NCBI GenBank assembly: GCA_026770025.1
Contig: JAMXDE010000048.1
Location: 124,001 to 188,000 of the forward strand
DNA: 64,000 nt
Source of the DNA: Craspedostauros australis
Lineage: Eukaryota > Bacillariophyta > Bacillariophyceae > Mastogloiales > Achnanthaceae
Direction: 5' to 3'
Positions 34,830 to 52,183 of the stretch are shown here, one piece after another. Position numbers and translations under genes: made by a program. The notes under the pieces were generated by a model that worked only from the letters and a program-made list of their open reading frames with translations, was not told the DNA's origin and searched no databases. Position 1 is the stretch's first letter. Every line of letters begins with the position of its first letter.

Positions 34830-35500
34830 GCGTACCCCACCGCATTTCGCGCAGCCGCTTGCTTGCCTCGCCGCTTCGTTGCTTGGCTGGCGCTGCTTCC
34901 ATGTTGGCGACACTTCCATCAACGCAAACGTGGTCATGGTCATTTGGTGGGAACTTCGCCGAACCAAAGATCTCTTTTTCGGGCGGTGTCAAGAATTTTG
35001 GCGCGCTTCACTCGTCTGTATGTCATCCGTGGCTGATTCCTCTCAAAAATGGCGGGTCTCGATTTGCCACGATTGTGCGGCTGGAAAATCAACGATGACG
35101 AGGACGCAAACACATGCTCAAGCTGGAACGGTCATTTTTGTTGTCACTCAGCTCTGTTCGACGATGGCGATGATGGCGATGATGGCGATGATGACCCTCC
35201 CAAAGGCCGGAAATGAGACCCAACGCTGGGATCGCAGAGCGGAGCAGGAGACAACATGAGGAAGTGAAGCTCCACGATGGAGAATTCGAGGAACAACCCA
35301 CACCTCTTCGTCAAATTACTCGTGGTCTCGCCGCATCGTTTTCACATCATGAACACAAACAGTGGGACAAGATGATGAGGCATCAACTTCCAAGAGACAT
35401 TGTGGGAAGGCCCCGCTGGTTGGTCTGCGACAACTCGACGATCATGGAACTTTCCATGAGCAGTTGCCGTTGCAAAGCCTCCAGGCTGATACTCTGATCG
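34830..35500. repeat. Segmental duplication block 3, copy B
   Basis: Matches 27051-27690. The GATGGCGATGATGGCGATG tract is a 12 bp unit expansion compared with the GATGAC run in copy A. The coding-like segment DDEASTSKRHCGKA is kept. Confidence 0.75.
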
Positions 35501-36126
35501 AAATTCCGTGCAGTCAAGACGACTGAAGTTGCTGAAGAGTACAGTGTCGAACTGCAGGGTCCATGCACTGCCGTGGGAAGGCACGCATGCACGCACATCG
35601 CGCACTGCGGCGACAGACTTTGAGGATCACAACAACATCATTAACGTGGACACGAAGGAGGCGCCGTGCTGAAGCAAATGCTGGCAACGACACAAGACGC
35701 CGCGCTTCACAGCATCAATTGCATCGACCAATCGTAACAACAGGTCTGGTGCGAACTCCAACGAAGCCGTCGCAAATCATCACTCAACGGCCACAAACTC
35801 TGATGTCAGCGCCGATGCCAGGCTGGGAATCCGGTGGAATGAAGAAGAGTTTGATGCGGCGAGTATGCCACGAAAGGTATTATGCTGCCGCATGATACAT
35901 TGTTTGGCAAAAAACTGAGATGTTCCCGCGGTGGCCACTTCCACACCCGCCACATGTGTTGCTCATGTGCGCACAGGCTGATTCAATGTGCTGCAAACGA
36001 ACACAGGGCGTGAACGTACTAGAGTAGCGTTTGGAATAGAGTACGATAGAGAGATCTGACGACTGCCAGACATAGATGTGGCATATGATGTCAACTGTAG
36101 AATACTCGTATGTATGTGTGCATTGC
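35501..36126. other. Degenerate spacer after block 3
   Basis: Contains a short Arg-rich + frame (35563-35895) without domain. It may be further decayed duplicate sequence. No gene is called. Confidence 0.4.
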
Positions 36127-37734
36127 CTACCGTTGCCGTTTCTTGTTTCGTGTGGCCTGCAGGGTCATGTCGGAACCGAGTCCCCTTTTCGCGGAGGCAT
36201 GACCAGCAGACCTCAACTCAAGCAGCTTCGCCATCTTCGCACGACGTCTTTTGTTCCGCGCACACCCCAACGCCGTCTTGCCAGCTTCGTTTTTCACCTG
36301 CGGATCCATCTCCTCCAGCGACATCAGATGCTCGATCAGCTCGAAGTAATCCCGAGTGTGCTTGGCCACGCAGTGCAGGACTGTGTCCCCTTGCTTGTTC
36401 TTGATGTTCATGTCCACCTTGACGTTGCTCGATTCGATCAGTAGTTTCATCTTCTCCACGCGGTCTTTGCGATCATTGTCGCCTTCACCTTCGCCTTTGG
36501 CTTTGCAAATGCAGTGCAGGGCAGTGTCACCGTCGCTGTTCTGAAGCGTTGCATCCACCGAGTCATGTCCCACCAAATCTCGAAGGATGGATACATTGCA
36601 CTTCTCACTCAGACATGCAAGATGGAGGAGTGTTTCGCCTCGACGATTCTGGATGTTTGCGATCGGTTTAGCCGCGTCCATCAATCGTTGGATGATGGGT
36701 GCATCCTTCACGCGGTTGTTTGGATGAGAGAGATCGCTGAGTCTGGTTGTGGCAATGAGTTGCTGTTGAATAAAGCCGAAGAGGTTGGCGAATCTGTTGG
36801 TGTGGTTGAAGGTTGCGAACACTTCTGCGCTGAAGGCCACATGGAGTGGTGTGTCACCTTTGTTGTTTTGGATGTGGAGACTACCACAGATCTTGTGGAA
36901 CTGGAGCAAGTCCTGAATGCGGTCGAGATTTGGACGCAAGCATGCAGAGTGCAGAGGCGTGTTGCCGTCATGGTTTTGAATGTTGGCATCGACTTCAACA
37001 CCGATATCATCCGACTCCATCAAGTATTTGACTAGTCTCAGGTCGTGCCGAGAACATGCTGAATGCAAGGGGGTGCCTCCGTGCTTGTTCTGCTTGTTGA
37101 TGTTCGCGTCAACGTCAACTCGGCTTGATTGCACCAGACACCCCAGCACATCACTCTGATATCCTCCGCAAACGTGGTGGAGTAAGTTGTTGCGATCGTT
37201 GTCTTCTGCCATGACTTGAACTCGACTAGATCCCACCAAACATTTCACCACATCTTTGGATCCGTACACACAGGCGCGATGAAGTGGTGTCATCCCATCT
37301 TTGTCTGGGATGTTGACATCAACATCGTCTCGATCAGACTGGAGGAAGTACTCGACGACGTCTCGATGTCCTAGGCTGCAGGCGTGGTGCAACGGTGTCT
37401 GGCCCCGAACGTCCTGAGCGCTGGCATTCACATCAACTTTATCTGACCCCATCAGGCACTCCACAATCTCCCTGCACCCGCCTTCGCATGCATCGTGGAG
37501 TGGTGTTGCGCCGTCGTTATTTGTGTCTGTGGCATCTGAGACGAATGTCAGCAAGTACTTCGCGACTTCGGTACTTCCATAGCGACAAGCATGGTGGAGT
37601 GGCGAATCGCCGGGATGGTGCATAAGGTTGCAAAATGTGTCATCATCAAACACGTCGACCAACCTTTCGACGCGTTCCAAGTTATTACTTTCGCATGCTT
37701 CTAGGAATAGATCAACCTGGTCTTCGACATCCAT
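36127..37734 (-). CDS. Ankyrin-repeat protein with basic C-terminus
   Basis: Single exon with an ATG at 37734, 535 residues. About eleven ankyrin repeats run from residue ~40 to ~500 (GDSPLHHACRYGSTEVAKYLL, GATPLHDACEGG, GQTPLHHACSLGHRDVVEYFL and so on). One block in the middle (around residues 310-370) is looser and longer than a normal repeat. The tail ends in RNKKRQR, a possible nuclear localisation signal. The repeats differ in detail from those of the 17 kb gene (no HLDVVKYLVES uniformity), so this is not a recent copy. It is a likely protein-interaction scaffold with no enzymatic domain. Confidence 0.9.
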   Translation of the reverse strand: MDVEDQVDLFLEACESNNLERVERLVDVFDDDTFCNLMHHPGDSPLHHACRYGSTEVAKYLLTFVSDATDTNNDGATPLHDACEGGCREIVECLMGSDKVDVNASAQDVRGQTPLHHACSLGHRDVVEYFLQSDRDDVDVNIPDKDGMTPLHRACVYGSKDVVKCLVGSSRVQVMAEDNDRNNLLHHVCGGYQSDVLGCLVQSSRVDVDANINKQNKHGGTPLHSACSRHDLRLVKYLMESDDIGVEVDANIQNHDGNTPLHSACLRPNLDRIQDLLQFHKICGSLHIQNNKGDTPLHVAFSAEVFATFNHTNRFANLFGFIQQQLIATTRLSDLSHPNNRVKDAPIIQRLMDAAKPIANIQNRRGETLLHLACLSEKCNVSILRDLVGHDSVDATLQNSDGDTALHCICKAKGEGEGDNDRKDRVEKMKLLIESSNVKVDMNIKNKQGDTVLHCVAKHTRDYFELIEHLMSLEEMDPQVKNEAGKTALGCARNKRRRAKMAKLLELRSAGHASAKRGLGSDMTLQATRNKKRQR

Positions 37735-39098
37735 TTCGCTGCTCTCATTTCAGTTCCATGTTAATGCCCATGTTGATCCCAACATATGTAATCCGGATTG
37801 GATGGATGAGACGAAGCAATGAGTCAGAGCAAATGTGAGAAGGAGTGTGGGTATTATACGACCTGCTCTGGTACCAGTTGGAGAAGAGATGACGCCACAG
37901 AACGAAATCATATCCTCGTGTGACACTGAGAGTTCTCTGCGGCACACCGTCGCGTGCTTTGTCACATGCAGCAACTCATCATGGAGTAGATTAGGCAAAT
38001 ATGAACGCAAGCAGCAAGAATAGAAGCAGTCATCTCGCTTACGTGCCTGTATGATAATGAATCGTCGTCGCTGTCAGAAGAGCTCATGTTGCTTCGGGTG
38101 ATGTTGTTGTTGTTGAACCTTGGGTGGGAAGGTCGCTGGAAGCATGTAGAGCATTGGAGTGCTCTATCTTACTCTCCTCTGTGCATACTCTGTTGGACTG
38201 TTGCTGCGCTGTTGCGGCAATACCACCTCTCTCTCTCTCTCTCTCTCTCTCTATTGAGTGTGAGAGGGAAAATGATGTGCGCAATGTTGTCGGGAATGGA
38301 GCCGGTGTGGCAGCGCCATGGTTGTGTTGGGACGAGCGAACGCAGTAACTCAAAGTTCGTGCAAGTAGGTGTGGCTGATTGTTGAGGCAGCATTGTTGGC
38401 CCACCTCTTGAACCGAATCTCTGAATCCTCGTTTTTCCGGGTTACCGTGGTCTTTTTGGTTCCTGCTTCTTTCTGGCGAAGAGTGATCGTGTTAATCGAT
38501 TCACTATTGACGCACGAATGAATCAAGAGACTAACTGTGTACCTTCGACATGTGCACGTTTGTGGGCGGTTGCGTGTGTTTGGAAGATGGATTTGGCGCC
38601 AACGGCGATCTGGCGAGTTGGCGACAACAACGTGGTGATGTTCGTGTTTCGCCAAAACTTTGGTTGGCGCCAACGTGTCGAAAACTGTTGCTTGATGTGT
38701 GATGGGGGTTGGGAGATGAATGATGATACCAGCAACAAAGGAGCGCTCCTCGAGTGTCATCTTGCGCACGAGTCGCTCTGATTTGCTCGTCTCACACAAG
38801 AGCAATGAGGAAGGAGCTGACCGGAGATCCTCGTTGCTGCGATCGACAAGCTCACAAGGCTCATACTTGTGTTACACGTACAAGTACAAGTACGAGCAGA
38901 ACTACAAGTACAAGTAGGAGTGGAAGGAGCAGGACAATCAACAGCAACGTTCACCAGAAGGCACGAATTCGGCAACGAACAGGGATCGCCATTTATTTGA
39001 CCATCGCTGTCTTGACCATCATTGCTCTTGTTGTTGCTGCTGCTGTTGTCAGTTATACGATCACTGGAGCTTCCGCCGACTGCAATCAGACCATCCAC
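37735..39098. other. Intergenic region with a (CT)n run
   Basis: Lies between divergent genes and so holds both promoters. The CT dinucleotide run at 38227-38252 is the main feature. The frame 38754-39098 is the in-frame upstream extension of the AP endonuclease ORF but lacks a convincing start context. Confidence 0.5.
38227..38252 (+). repeat. (CT)n microsatellite
   Basis: Thirteen CT units upstream of the AP endonuclease gene. Similar CT runs occur at 27222-27239 and 48949-48970. Confidence 0.95.
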
Positions 39099-41305
39099 AT
39101 GCTGTCTGCTGTGACCGCGGCTGTTCCAACTTCCATCTCCCTCGCAAGTCGTGCAGCAGCAGTTGCCAGATCAGCGCATTGCAACCTGCGATCGCTCAGC
39201 TTCCTCGCTCCGTCGAACATCGGTTTCATTTCGGAGACTGGCACTCTGGCTCTGAGAGACACTGCTTCAAACGCAGGCAATTCGGGAAGAAGACTGGAAC
39301 GGCTATCAGCAACACTCGCTCGTGCAAACACGATTACGAACACTCTGCTGCCCGCTCCAATCCCTTTGGTTTCGGCACTGTCCACGACCGTCGCCAACAG
39401 CTTCACCGAACGCGCAGGCAGAGGTAGATCAGAAGCACGAGTGCGGCATTGCGCATTCGAGCGGCAGTCCAGGGCGTATTCGACAACCAGTACGGCACTC
39501 ATGGCAGTCAAAGGCAGCGACGAGGAAATGGTCAGTGGGGATGATGCGCCCGTGGTCTCTTCCATCAAACGAAGAACGAGAGGCTCGACGAAGGCTGCTT
39601 CTGAACCAACTGATGAAGTTGATGAGGTCGAGGTCGTTGCCAAGCCAAAGAAGCGAGGCAGACCTCCAAAGAGAAAGGCGGCCAAGTCGACTGAGATTGT
39701 GGAGGTTGCGGATGATGCCTCTGCGAGCGATGACAGCAGCAACGCCACGCCGAAGAAGAAGAGACGGGGTCGTCCGCGCAAGCAGGTGACCAGCGACGAC
39801 AACGAGGAGAGCCAACCGGATTCGTCCAAGGCGACCGCCAGCAGGAAGACGAAGCCAGCAGCCAAGATCGAAGCGAAGACAGTCGCCAAAGCCAAGCCTG
39901 CTAAGAAGGCTGCCAGTCATCAGCAGCAGACGGAACAAGATGAAATACAGAAGCTGTGGAACGAAGAGGATGGAAGGAAGAAGGGGTCCTACAGTAAGTT
40001 TTCCATATCCGCAGCTGCTGCAGCAGCAGCTACGTTTGCGTGTCATTTGAGTGAAGCTTGTGTCAGAACTTACATTGGTGCTTATGTTGGTGCTTGTGTT
40101 GGTACATGCCATCAACTTAATCACTTGATCACTCACGCATATCCATTCCCTCCATGCAACGTTCGTTCAATCTTATACATTCTGCACACACTCATCCTCC
40201 TTCGTTCGCAGCCTACAGAATCGCATCGTGGAACGTGGCAGGCATCCGTGGCCTCCTCAAGAAGAAACCTGAAGCGATCAAGGATCTCTGTCAAAAGCAC
40301 GATCTTGACATGCTCTGTCTCCAGGAGACCAAGTTGCAAGAAACTCATCTTGACGATCCCAAACTCAAGCTCCGCGATCATCTGTTAGATGATGCAGATT
40401 ATGAGTCCTATTTCAGCTACTCCACCACGAAGAAGGGCTACTCTGGCACTGCCGTGTTTGTCCGCAAGTTTGACGAAGCAGCTGCATCATCGTCAGGCTC
40501 AACGGCAGATACAAAGGCCAAGACGAAGGCGAAGTCCAAGGCGAAGCAGACCAGCATCGGCAGCTTCTTCTCAACAACCAAATCCAAGAGCAAAGCAGCA
40601 GCTTCCAAGAACAAGGGGGGCACCGCAGATCCTGACGATGATAAGACTAAGCACGGTTCATCGGCGTCGGCCAAATCAGGTAGCTCGTCACATCGAACGC
40701 AGGGAATACCGCCCGAAGTCCTTCGGAAGCTGATCCCGCAACAAACCACGTACAAGTTTGGGACAGAAGTGGACAACGAAGGACGCATGGTCCAGCTGGA
40801 CTTCCCGTGCATGTCCGTCGCCAACGTCTACGTACCAAACAGTGGCCAGAAGCTCGAGCGTCTCGACTACCGCACGGAAGGCTGGGACGTGGACTTTCTC
40901 AAATTCATGCAATCCAAGCACGCCGATCGAGGCGTGCCGGTCTTGTGGCTGGGCGACCTCAACGTCGCGCACACCAACTTGGAGGTTTGGAATGATGGTG
41001 CCAAGCATTTGGCCAAGCAGGCGGGCGTCACGGTCCAGGAACGTGAAAGCTTCCAGCGTCAGCTCGATTCAGGCTTCGTGGATGCCTTTCGCCATCTCCA
41101 TCCCACCGCGAAGGGGCACTACTCCTACTGGAGTCAACGCGCGGGAAATCGCGCACCCAACAAGGGCCTTCGGCTCGATTACTTCATCTGCTCCTCCGAC
41201 ATGCTCGAGGATGATGGCGGTGTCATCGTCCGCGACAGCTTCATGTTACCGGAGCAGGAAGGGAGCGACCATTGCCCTGTCGTCTTGGAACTGGAAGTCA
41301 AGTAA
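39099..41305 (+). CDS. AP endonuclease (ExoIII/APE1 family) with AT-hooks and PIP-box-like insert
   Basis: Two exons, 39099-39993 and 40212-41305, with a 218 bp GT-AG intron; the join reads KKGSYTYRIASWN. From 39099 it encodes 662 residues beginning with an Ala/Ser/Arg-rich presequence that ends SRAYSTT, as in mitochondrial targeting. The in-frame ATG at 39501 (MAVKGSDEE) gives a 528-residue form without it. The N-terminal half has two AT-hooks (KKRGRPPKRK and KKRRGRPRKQ) and acidic/Lys-rich linkers. The catalytic domain shows ASWNVAGIRG, CLQETK, NVYVPNSG, WLGDLNVAH, GLRLDYFICS and GSDHCPVVLEL, so the key Asn, Glu, Asp and His are present. A ~120-residue insert contains QTSIGSFF, a PCNA-binding motif pattern. 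Its role is base excision repair of abasic sites. Confidence 0.93.
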
Positions 41306-41380
41306 ATGAAGTTGCTCTCAACAAAGACATTGTGTTCTTCACGCGATTCTTGTGTTCTGTGAACACCACGGAAGCTTTGC

Positions 41381-41386
41381 AATAAA
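41381..41386 (+). terminator. AATAAA polyadenylation signal candidate
   Basis: Lies 76 bp after the stop of the AP endonuclease gene in the short tail-to-tail spacer (41306-41564). Confidence 0.55.
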
Positions 41387-41564
41387 GTCTCAGGTTGCAC
41401 ATGATAAGAGGATATACTTGAGCATGGTAACATCTACTAGCATCTTCCATTCAATTCAAATCGATTCAATTCCGTCTTTTCTTCCATTTCATTGAATTCC
41501 ATCCGACCCCTCCATGACTACCAACGCTTGATATACCATAAGATGTCATGCTTTTGACGTCTGC

Positions 41565-43645
41565 TCACGGACACTTCCGGTTGATGATGGCGGTTCCGCA
41601 CTCCTCGTACTCGGCCCTTGTGATCCACATGTCATGGAAAGTTCCCAAACTCCCAAGGATGCTGCCACCAAGCCAGCTGCAAACGGACCGTTCCTGAATC
41701 CCGGGACTCAACACCTTGACTCTCCACCCTGGCGTGTGGGTGTGGATGATGGCCTCGACCTGCTCGCGCAGCAGGTCCGGCACTGCCTGATCCGTGGGAC
41801 CGATGCATCCGCCACCTCCGCCCAACACCACGTTGCCGAGCAACGAGGCCTGCTGGTCTCTATCACAGCGGTAGGCAGCGTCGCAGATCATGGACGCGAT
41901 GGGCGAATCCGTCACTTGATCCAGATGCGCTTGGAAGTACGTGTTGCACGCATGCTGCAGCTGCCAGTTGTTGAAGTTGATTTTGTTCGTCTTGCTTTTG
42001 GACTTCGCTGCTGCTGCGGCGGCCGCCTTTTTCTGGGCCTGGTTCCGAGCCGAACTGCTGCGCTTGGTCCGGCGCTGAGATGAGATGCCCACGGCCGTCG
42101 CTTCGTTGTACTTCTCAGCGGCGAGTTCCATGTCATCCTGGCTGGTGCTATTTCCGCCGCCACCTTCGTTGTCGGCGCCGTTGCTGTCATCCTCCGGTGA
42201 GGTTGCAGCTCTGGACATGTACTCCGCGTACTTTTCCCGTTGCTTCTCCACCATCTCCGTTCGTTTTCGTGCATGACGTTGTTGCATTTCCTCCTGACCA
42301 CCAGCTCCAGAGCCACCGCCGCCGGCATTCGAAGATGCTGCCGCCACTGACGCCATCGTCGTGGCAGAGGGACGGCCCAAGACCAGCTCCGCGATCTCAA
42401 ACCTGTTCGGTGACGGCACGTCGACGCTCTGACCATCCGGCAGCGTGTACGATATGCTTGGCACGTGCAGCGATTTGCTGGCTGCGGCTGTGACGCACTG
42501 ACCCGCTCCTGATTCTCTGCAATCTCTCGCAACCTCCAGGCGCGCCAGCCGGAGGAAGGCAGGGTTCTTGGCTGCCTTCGGGTACTTGATGCTCGACAGA
42601 GTCTTCAACGATTTGCCCTTTGCCAGTTTCTCCAGATGCGCCAGCGCCGTCTGATCCATGGCCAACGACCCGATGGGCGAGCGACGGATTCCTTTCTGCT
42701 CGACGTAGCCATCGTAGACTGGCGCCACCGTCGTCTGATTATACCCCACATCGACCACTGTCCCCGTGGTTCGACCGCACGCGTAGCACGTCATCGTGGC
42801 GTCGCGTCCGAAGAAGACCGCTGGCACATCCATCTCCTCCATGCATATCTCCAGGAGCTGCTGGCGCAGTGGCGGAGGGTTGTAGGATCGTTCGATGAGC
42901 AGCAGGGGATTCTCGTTGGTATCCTGCATTCCCAACGAAGTCTTGCATCCATGACGCAAGAACACGGGCAGAAGATCCGCCCAATCCGCACCCGACTTGC
43001 CGTGATGGTGTTCGGCATCGTACCACAGACCTGTCGTCGGATCCACCGGATTTCCCAGCTCCCAACCTCCATCGTCCTCCCCGCAAAGTGGTCGATTGTA
43101 GGCGTCGTAATGAACTCTCTCGATCCGTCGGCGGTGTCCCAGTTGCTGCTGTTTGCGGGAATCGGTTGTCATCGTGTCCGTGTTGGCGTTCATGGACTCA
43201 TTGTCTGCCGTGGTGGTCGATTCATCTGCATCGGCATCTACGTCAGATTTGGCGCCTTCCTCCCTCAGCACAGCCACATTCTGAGTAGAACGATAAGCAT
43301 GGGGTCGTAGTGAGTCCAGCGGTGAGTAACGAGCCTTGAGAAACTTGCATCTATGCACGAATGGTATCATGCGAGCCATGGCGCTCAATCTCACGATATG
43401 CCTCACCAGGCTCGCACAATGAATGCAAGCATGGTGGGGTAAGGTCACACACGCAGGCACTCTCTCTCGCCTTCTCCACTTGTCTTCTCCACTCGTAGAG
43501 AGACAACATCATGTCATTGGACTAGACTTACAGAACGAAAGTAGGACCTTGGATACTCTTCACCAGCAAAGCCGATCTTCGTTGCGTAGGATCCGACGTC
43601 GGCGACGACCGAATGGATGATCGTCCCAGAACTGTACACTGACAT
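41565..43645 (-). CDS. ARP4: Actin-related protein Arp4/BAF53-like
   Basis: Two exons, 43532-43645 and 41565-43280, with a 251 bp GT-AG intron in phase 0; together 609 residues. Exon 1 is MSVYSSGTIIHSVVADVGSY followed by ATKIGFAGEEYP, the first phosphate loop of the actin fold. Exon 2 carries YNRPLCGEDDGGWELG, GSLAMDQTALAHLEKL and the second phosphate region (TTGTVVDVGYNQTTVAPVYDG). The C-terminus (ERSVCSWLGGSILGSLGTFH, then EYEECG and RKCP) is diagnostic of Arp4 rather than conventional actin. An insert of about 110 residues, rich in Gly, Gln, Arg and Ala, enlarges it beyond the ~430-450 residues of relatives. Arp4 is a nuclear subunit of INO80/SWI-SNF remodellers and NuA4 acetyltransferase. 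Confidence 0.9.
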
Positions 43646-44124
43646 GGTCGTCCTGCAATCGTGGAATCACTTCAATTACGCCTCTTTGTGTGGGAGATGA
43701 TGAGGATGGAACCGACGAGAAGTGATTCAGCGTGTTGGTGGGAGGTTCCTCCGAATGATGATGGCGATGATGATGATGGTTTCAGTGGTTGGAATGGAGT
43801 GATGATGCACAACACGCACAGTTTGTGTTGACCATCTCGTTTTGGTGTGTTTGGTGTTGGTCCGCGATTTGGTGTTGGTGTCAAATCATGAGGGGGATGC
43901 GGGAAAACATGTCTATCACGAGCTCCGTACGATGACATTGCGAGGTCTCAACTGGTTTGGCGCAACAGTTCAACACCATGCGCAGGTAGGTATGAATACA
44001 ATGGGTATAATATTAAACACGGGCACCGTACTATTATATTAGAATATATTACAGTATGTTACGTGTCCACGCAAGAGTACGACGATACTCTTGCATGCAA
44101 GGAACAGACACACTGCCGTCTTCA
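43646..44124. other. Spacer between Arp4 and beta-galactosidase genes
   Basis: Contains the Arp4 promoter and the downstream region of the beta-galactosidase gene. It is AT-rich near 44005-44060. I see no gene in it. Confidence 0.5.
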
Positions 44125-49663
<5,539 letters not shown>

Positions 49664-52183
49664 TCAAGCAGCAGCAGCGTTCATCGCCGCGCGAAGACGT
49701 CTCAGCGCGCTGGCACCCTCCTTCGACATCGGTCTTCCAAACTCCGTTGGGATCGAGCTATCGATACGGGGGGCTTCTTGCCTGTGTGTGAGGACGTTTC
49801 CGAGTTGACCACGATGCCCCGCCTGCTTGCGGGTCTTGGATACCTTGCTGCTTCCCTTCATCTTCTGCTTCTTGCCCATCTTGGGCGTCTTCATTCCCGT
49901 CCGCTTCTTCGTTATCGTCTCCGAAGCTGCGCGTGGTTCCAGATCCATGGCGGAGCTCCGTGTCGACACGGCGACTACCTCCTCCTCGGCATCAGAGAGA
50001 CGCACATCCGGTCTCACGCGTGGAGAGGGCGCCGCCAAGGCGATCTCTTCCTCCAGATCTTCATCGAACAGCTCATGCAGCTCGCGGTAGTTGAGGCCGA
50101 AGATAGACCTTGTGTCCATCGACATGGAGAAGGACATGGACATAGACATAGACATGGACAGGGTGGGAAGGAGCGATGGGGCGATGGATGGTGATGGCGC
50201 GGCTGCTGGAGCGGGCGTCGTAGGCGCTGCCGGGCTTGATGTGGTTCCAACTACCGTCGGGAGACTTGTAGGCGTAGCTGTCACTGTGGGTACGGCTGTA
50301 ACCGTGGGTGCAGCTGTAACTGTGGGCGCAGTTGTGGGTATGGCTGTAACTGTGGGCGAGGCTGTAACCGTGGGTGCAACCGTGGGTGCAGCGGTGGGTG
50401 TAACTGTGGGTACGGCTGTAACTGTGGGTACAGCTGTGACTGTGGGCACGGCTGTGGGTACAGCGGTGGCTGTAACTGTGGGCGCGGCTGTAACTGTAGG
50501 CGCGGCTGTAACCGTGGGTGCAGCCGTGGGTACAGCGGTGGGCGCAGCTGTGGGTATGGCTGTAACCGTGGGCGCGGCTGTAACCGTGGGTACATCCGTG
50601 GGAACAGCGGTAGGTGCAACTGTGGGCACGGCTGTAACTGTGGGCGCGGCTGTAACCGTGGGTACATCCGTGGGTGCAGCGGTGGGTACAGCTGTGGGTG
50701 TGGCTGTAACTGTGGGTGCAGCTGTAACTGTGGGTGCAACCGTGGGTACAGCTGTGGGTGCAATTGTGGGCGCATCGGTGATTGTCATGCTCGGTTCGAA
50801 TGTTCCAGACGGAGTGGGTTCTTGGGATGGTTCCATGGATGGCTCGAGGGTTGGTGCCAGCGGACAGATCGCTCTGGGCGGCACGCCAAGACGGTTCTAT
50901 GTTGTGCGAGATGGAACATGAAGAGTGTTGAGAAGAGTGAGTTGCATGCGTACATCCACATGCGCATGTATGCACATTGGTGCGTTTAGATGAGGCATCA
51001 TTCTCGCACATCGAAATACTCAGCACAAGAGAGAGAACAATGAGATGAAGCAACAGGAAACACTTACATATCCCGCCCAAGGCCCCGTCGTGTTGGAATC
51101 GATGACGGGGTAGTTGAAGCAGTCGTTGGAGAAGGCGATGATGTAGGTGGCGATGATGTTCTCCCGCGCAGCATTAACTGCCCGGATGTTGACCTGAAAG
51201 GCTCTGGGGATGTCTTGGATCGTCGTCTGCTCGAGGAGATCGCCCGTGATGGACTGGAACAGAATGGCGTCGCCGTCCACGAAGTTGCCGCTGACGATCT
51301 CGGTCTTGATGAAGTCGAATGTCCGGTTCAGTTCCAAGAACTCGACGGATTGGACCTCGACCTGTTTACACGTGTGTGTGCGTGTAGGTATGCGTGTGTA
51401 TGCGTGTAGGTATGGGCACGGGTTGTTGTTTGTTTGTGCATGCATGAAGAACGGATGTGTACGGTAGAGCATGATGCATGCAACGATATGCAAAGTCGAT
51501 GACAGATCGATGGAAGCCGATAACGTATGTGTGATGGATGGCGTGAAGCAAATGGAGCAGAGGAACAAAGCACAGATTAGATGATGAAAGGAGGGACGAG
51601 GAAGGAGAGCTCGTTGGGCAGCTCCTCAGACCCGTACTCGTAGAGTTAGTGGAGCAGAGTTGATGGAAGCTGATAGACAAGGGATGGTAGATCATGTCAA
51701 AACGAAGCATCCCATCCGTAGAGTAACCCCAGCGGAAAGATTCGGCACATATCTGTACAGAGCTGGCGATAGTGTGTGCTAGCTTGTGCTCTCCCGCTGC
51801 TCCTTCGCTCTTTCTGCACAGCCCATTATACTTCTCCCATCATGAACTTCGGTGACCTTTGTCCATCTCCCTCCCGCTGCACACCTCTCCAGGGAGACGG
51901 GCCTCAACACCAATAGGCCGCCTCACAGCACTCAGCCCATCAGACAGGCACTTACTGGAACTTCATCGGTCGTGTTGGGGTCATTAGTGACAATATCGCA
52001 GATGGACCCAATGGCCCCGGATCCCTGTCGCAACGCCACAGGACATGTGAGGTTGAAATCGAAGACGAGCTCGTAGAACGTCGGCGAACATGCGCAGATA
52101 TCGAATCCAACTGTCTGTCCCTTGACCAAGTGGTGGGATAGCACCGCGATCGCCAGCAACCAGAATCGAGACATCATCGTCAT
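49664..52183 (-). CDS. Secreted Pro-Thr-rich protein with Cys domain and Lys-rich tail, paralogue 1
   Basis: Three exons in phase 0: 51956-52183, 51068-51361 and 49664-50896, making 584 residues. A signal peptide (MTMMSRFWLLAIAVLSHHL) precedes a ~170-residue domain starting GFDICACSPTFYELVFDFNL with conserved Cys and Asn-glycosylation sites. Exon 3 holds about 160 residues of PT-repeats (PTVTAAPTVTA style), then SMSMSMSMSFSMSMDTRSIF, an acidic segment, and a tail with KKRTGMKTPKMGKKQKMKG. The order signal, Cys domain, PT-rich stalk and Lys/Ser-rich tail suggests a cell-surface or frustule-associated protein. The start could also be the ATG at 52177 or 52174. The paralogue lies at 54795-56191, same strand. 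No enzyme motif. Confidence 0.82.

Noticed and set aside
42000..42532. Minus-strand Arg-rich frame 41912-42532 as a separate gene
   Set aside because: It overlaps the Arp4-like coding exon in another frame and has no domain.
50281..50780. CRISPR-like array from regularly spaced repeats
   Set aside because: The units are 12-18 bp coding repeats without spacers, inside an exon of a eukaryotic gene.
50091..50921. 276-codon + frame of Val-Gly-Thr-Ala repeats
   Set aside because: It is antisense of the PT-repeat DNA. Short in-phase repeats keep all frames open, including the Cys/His/Ser-rich minus frame 50073-51080.
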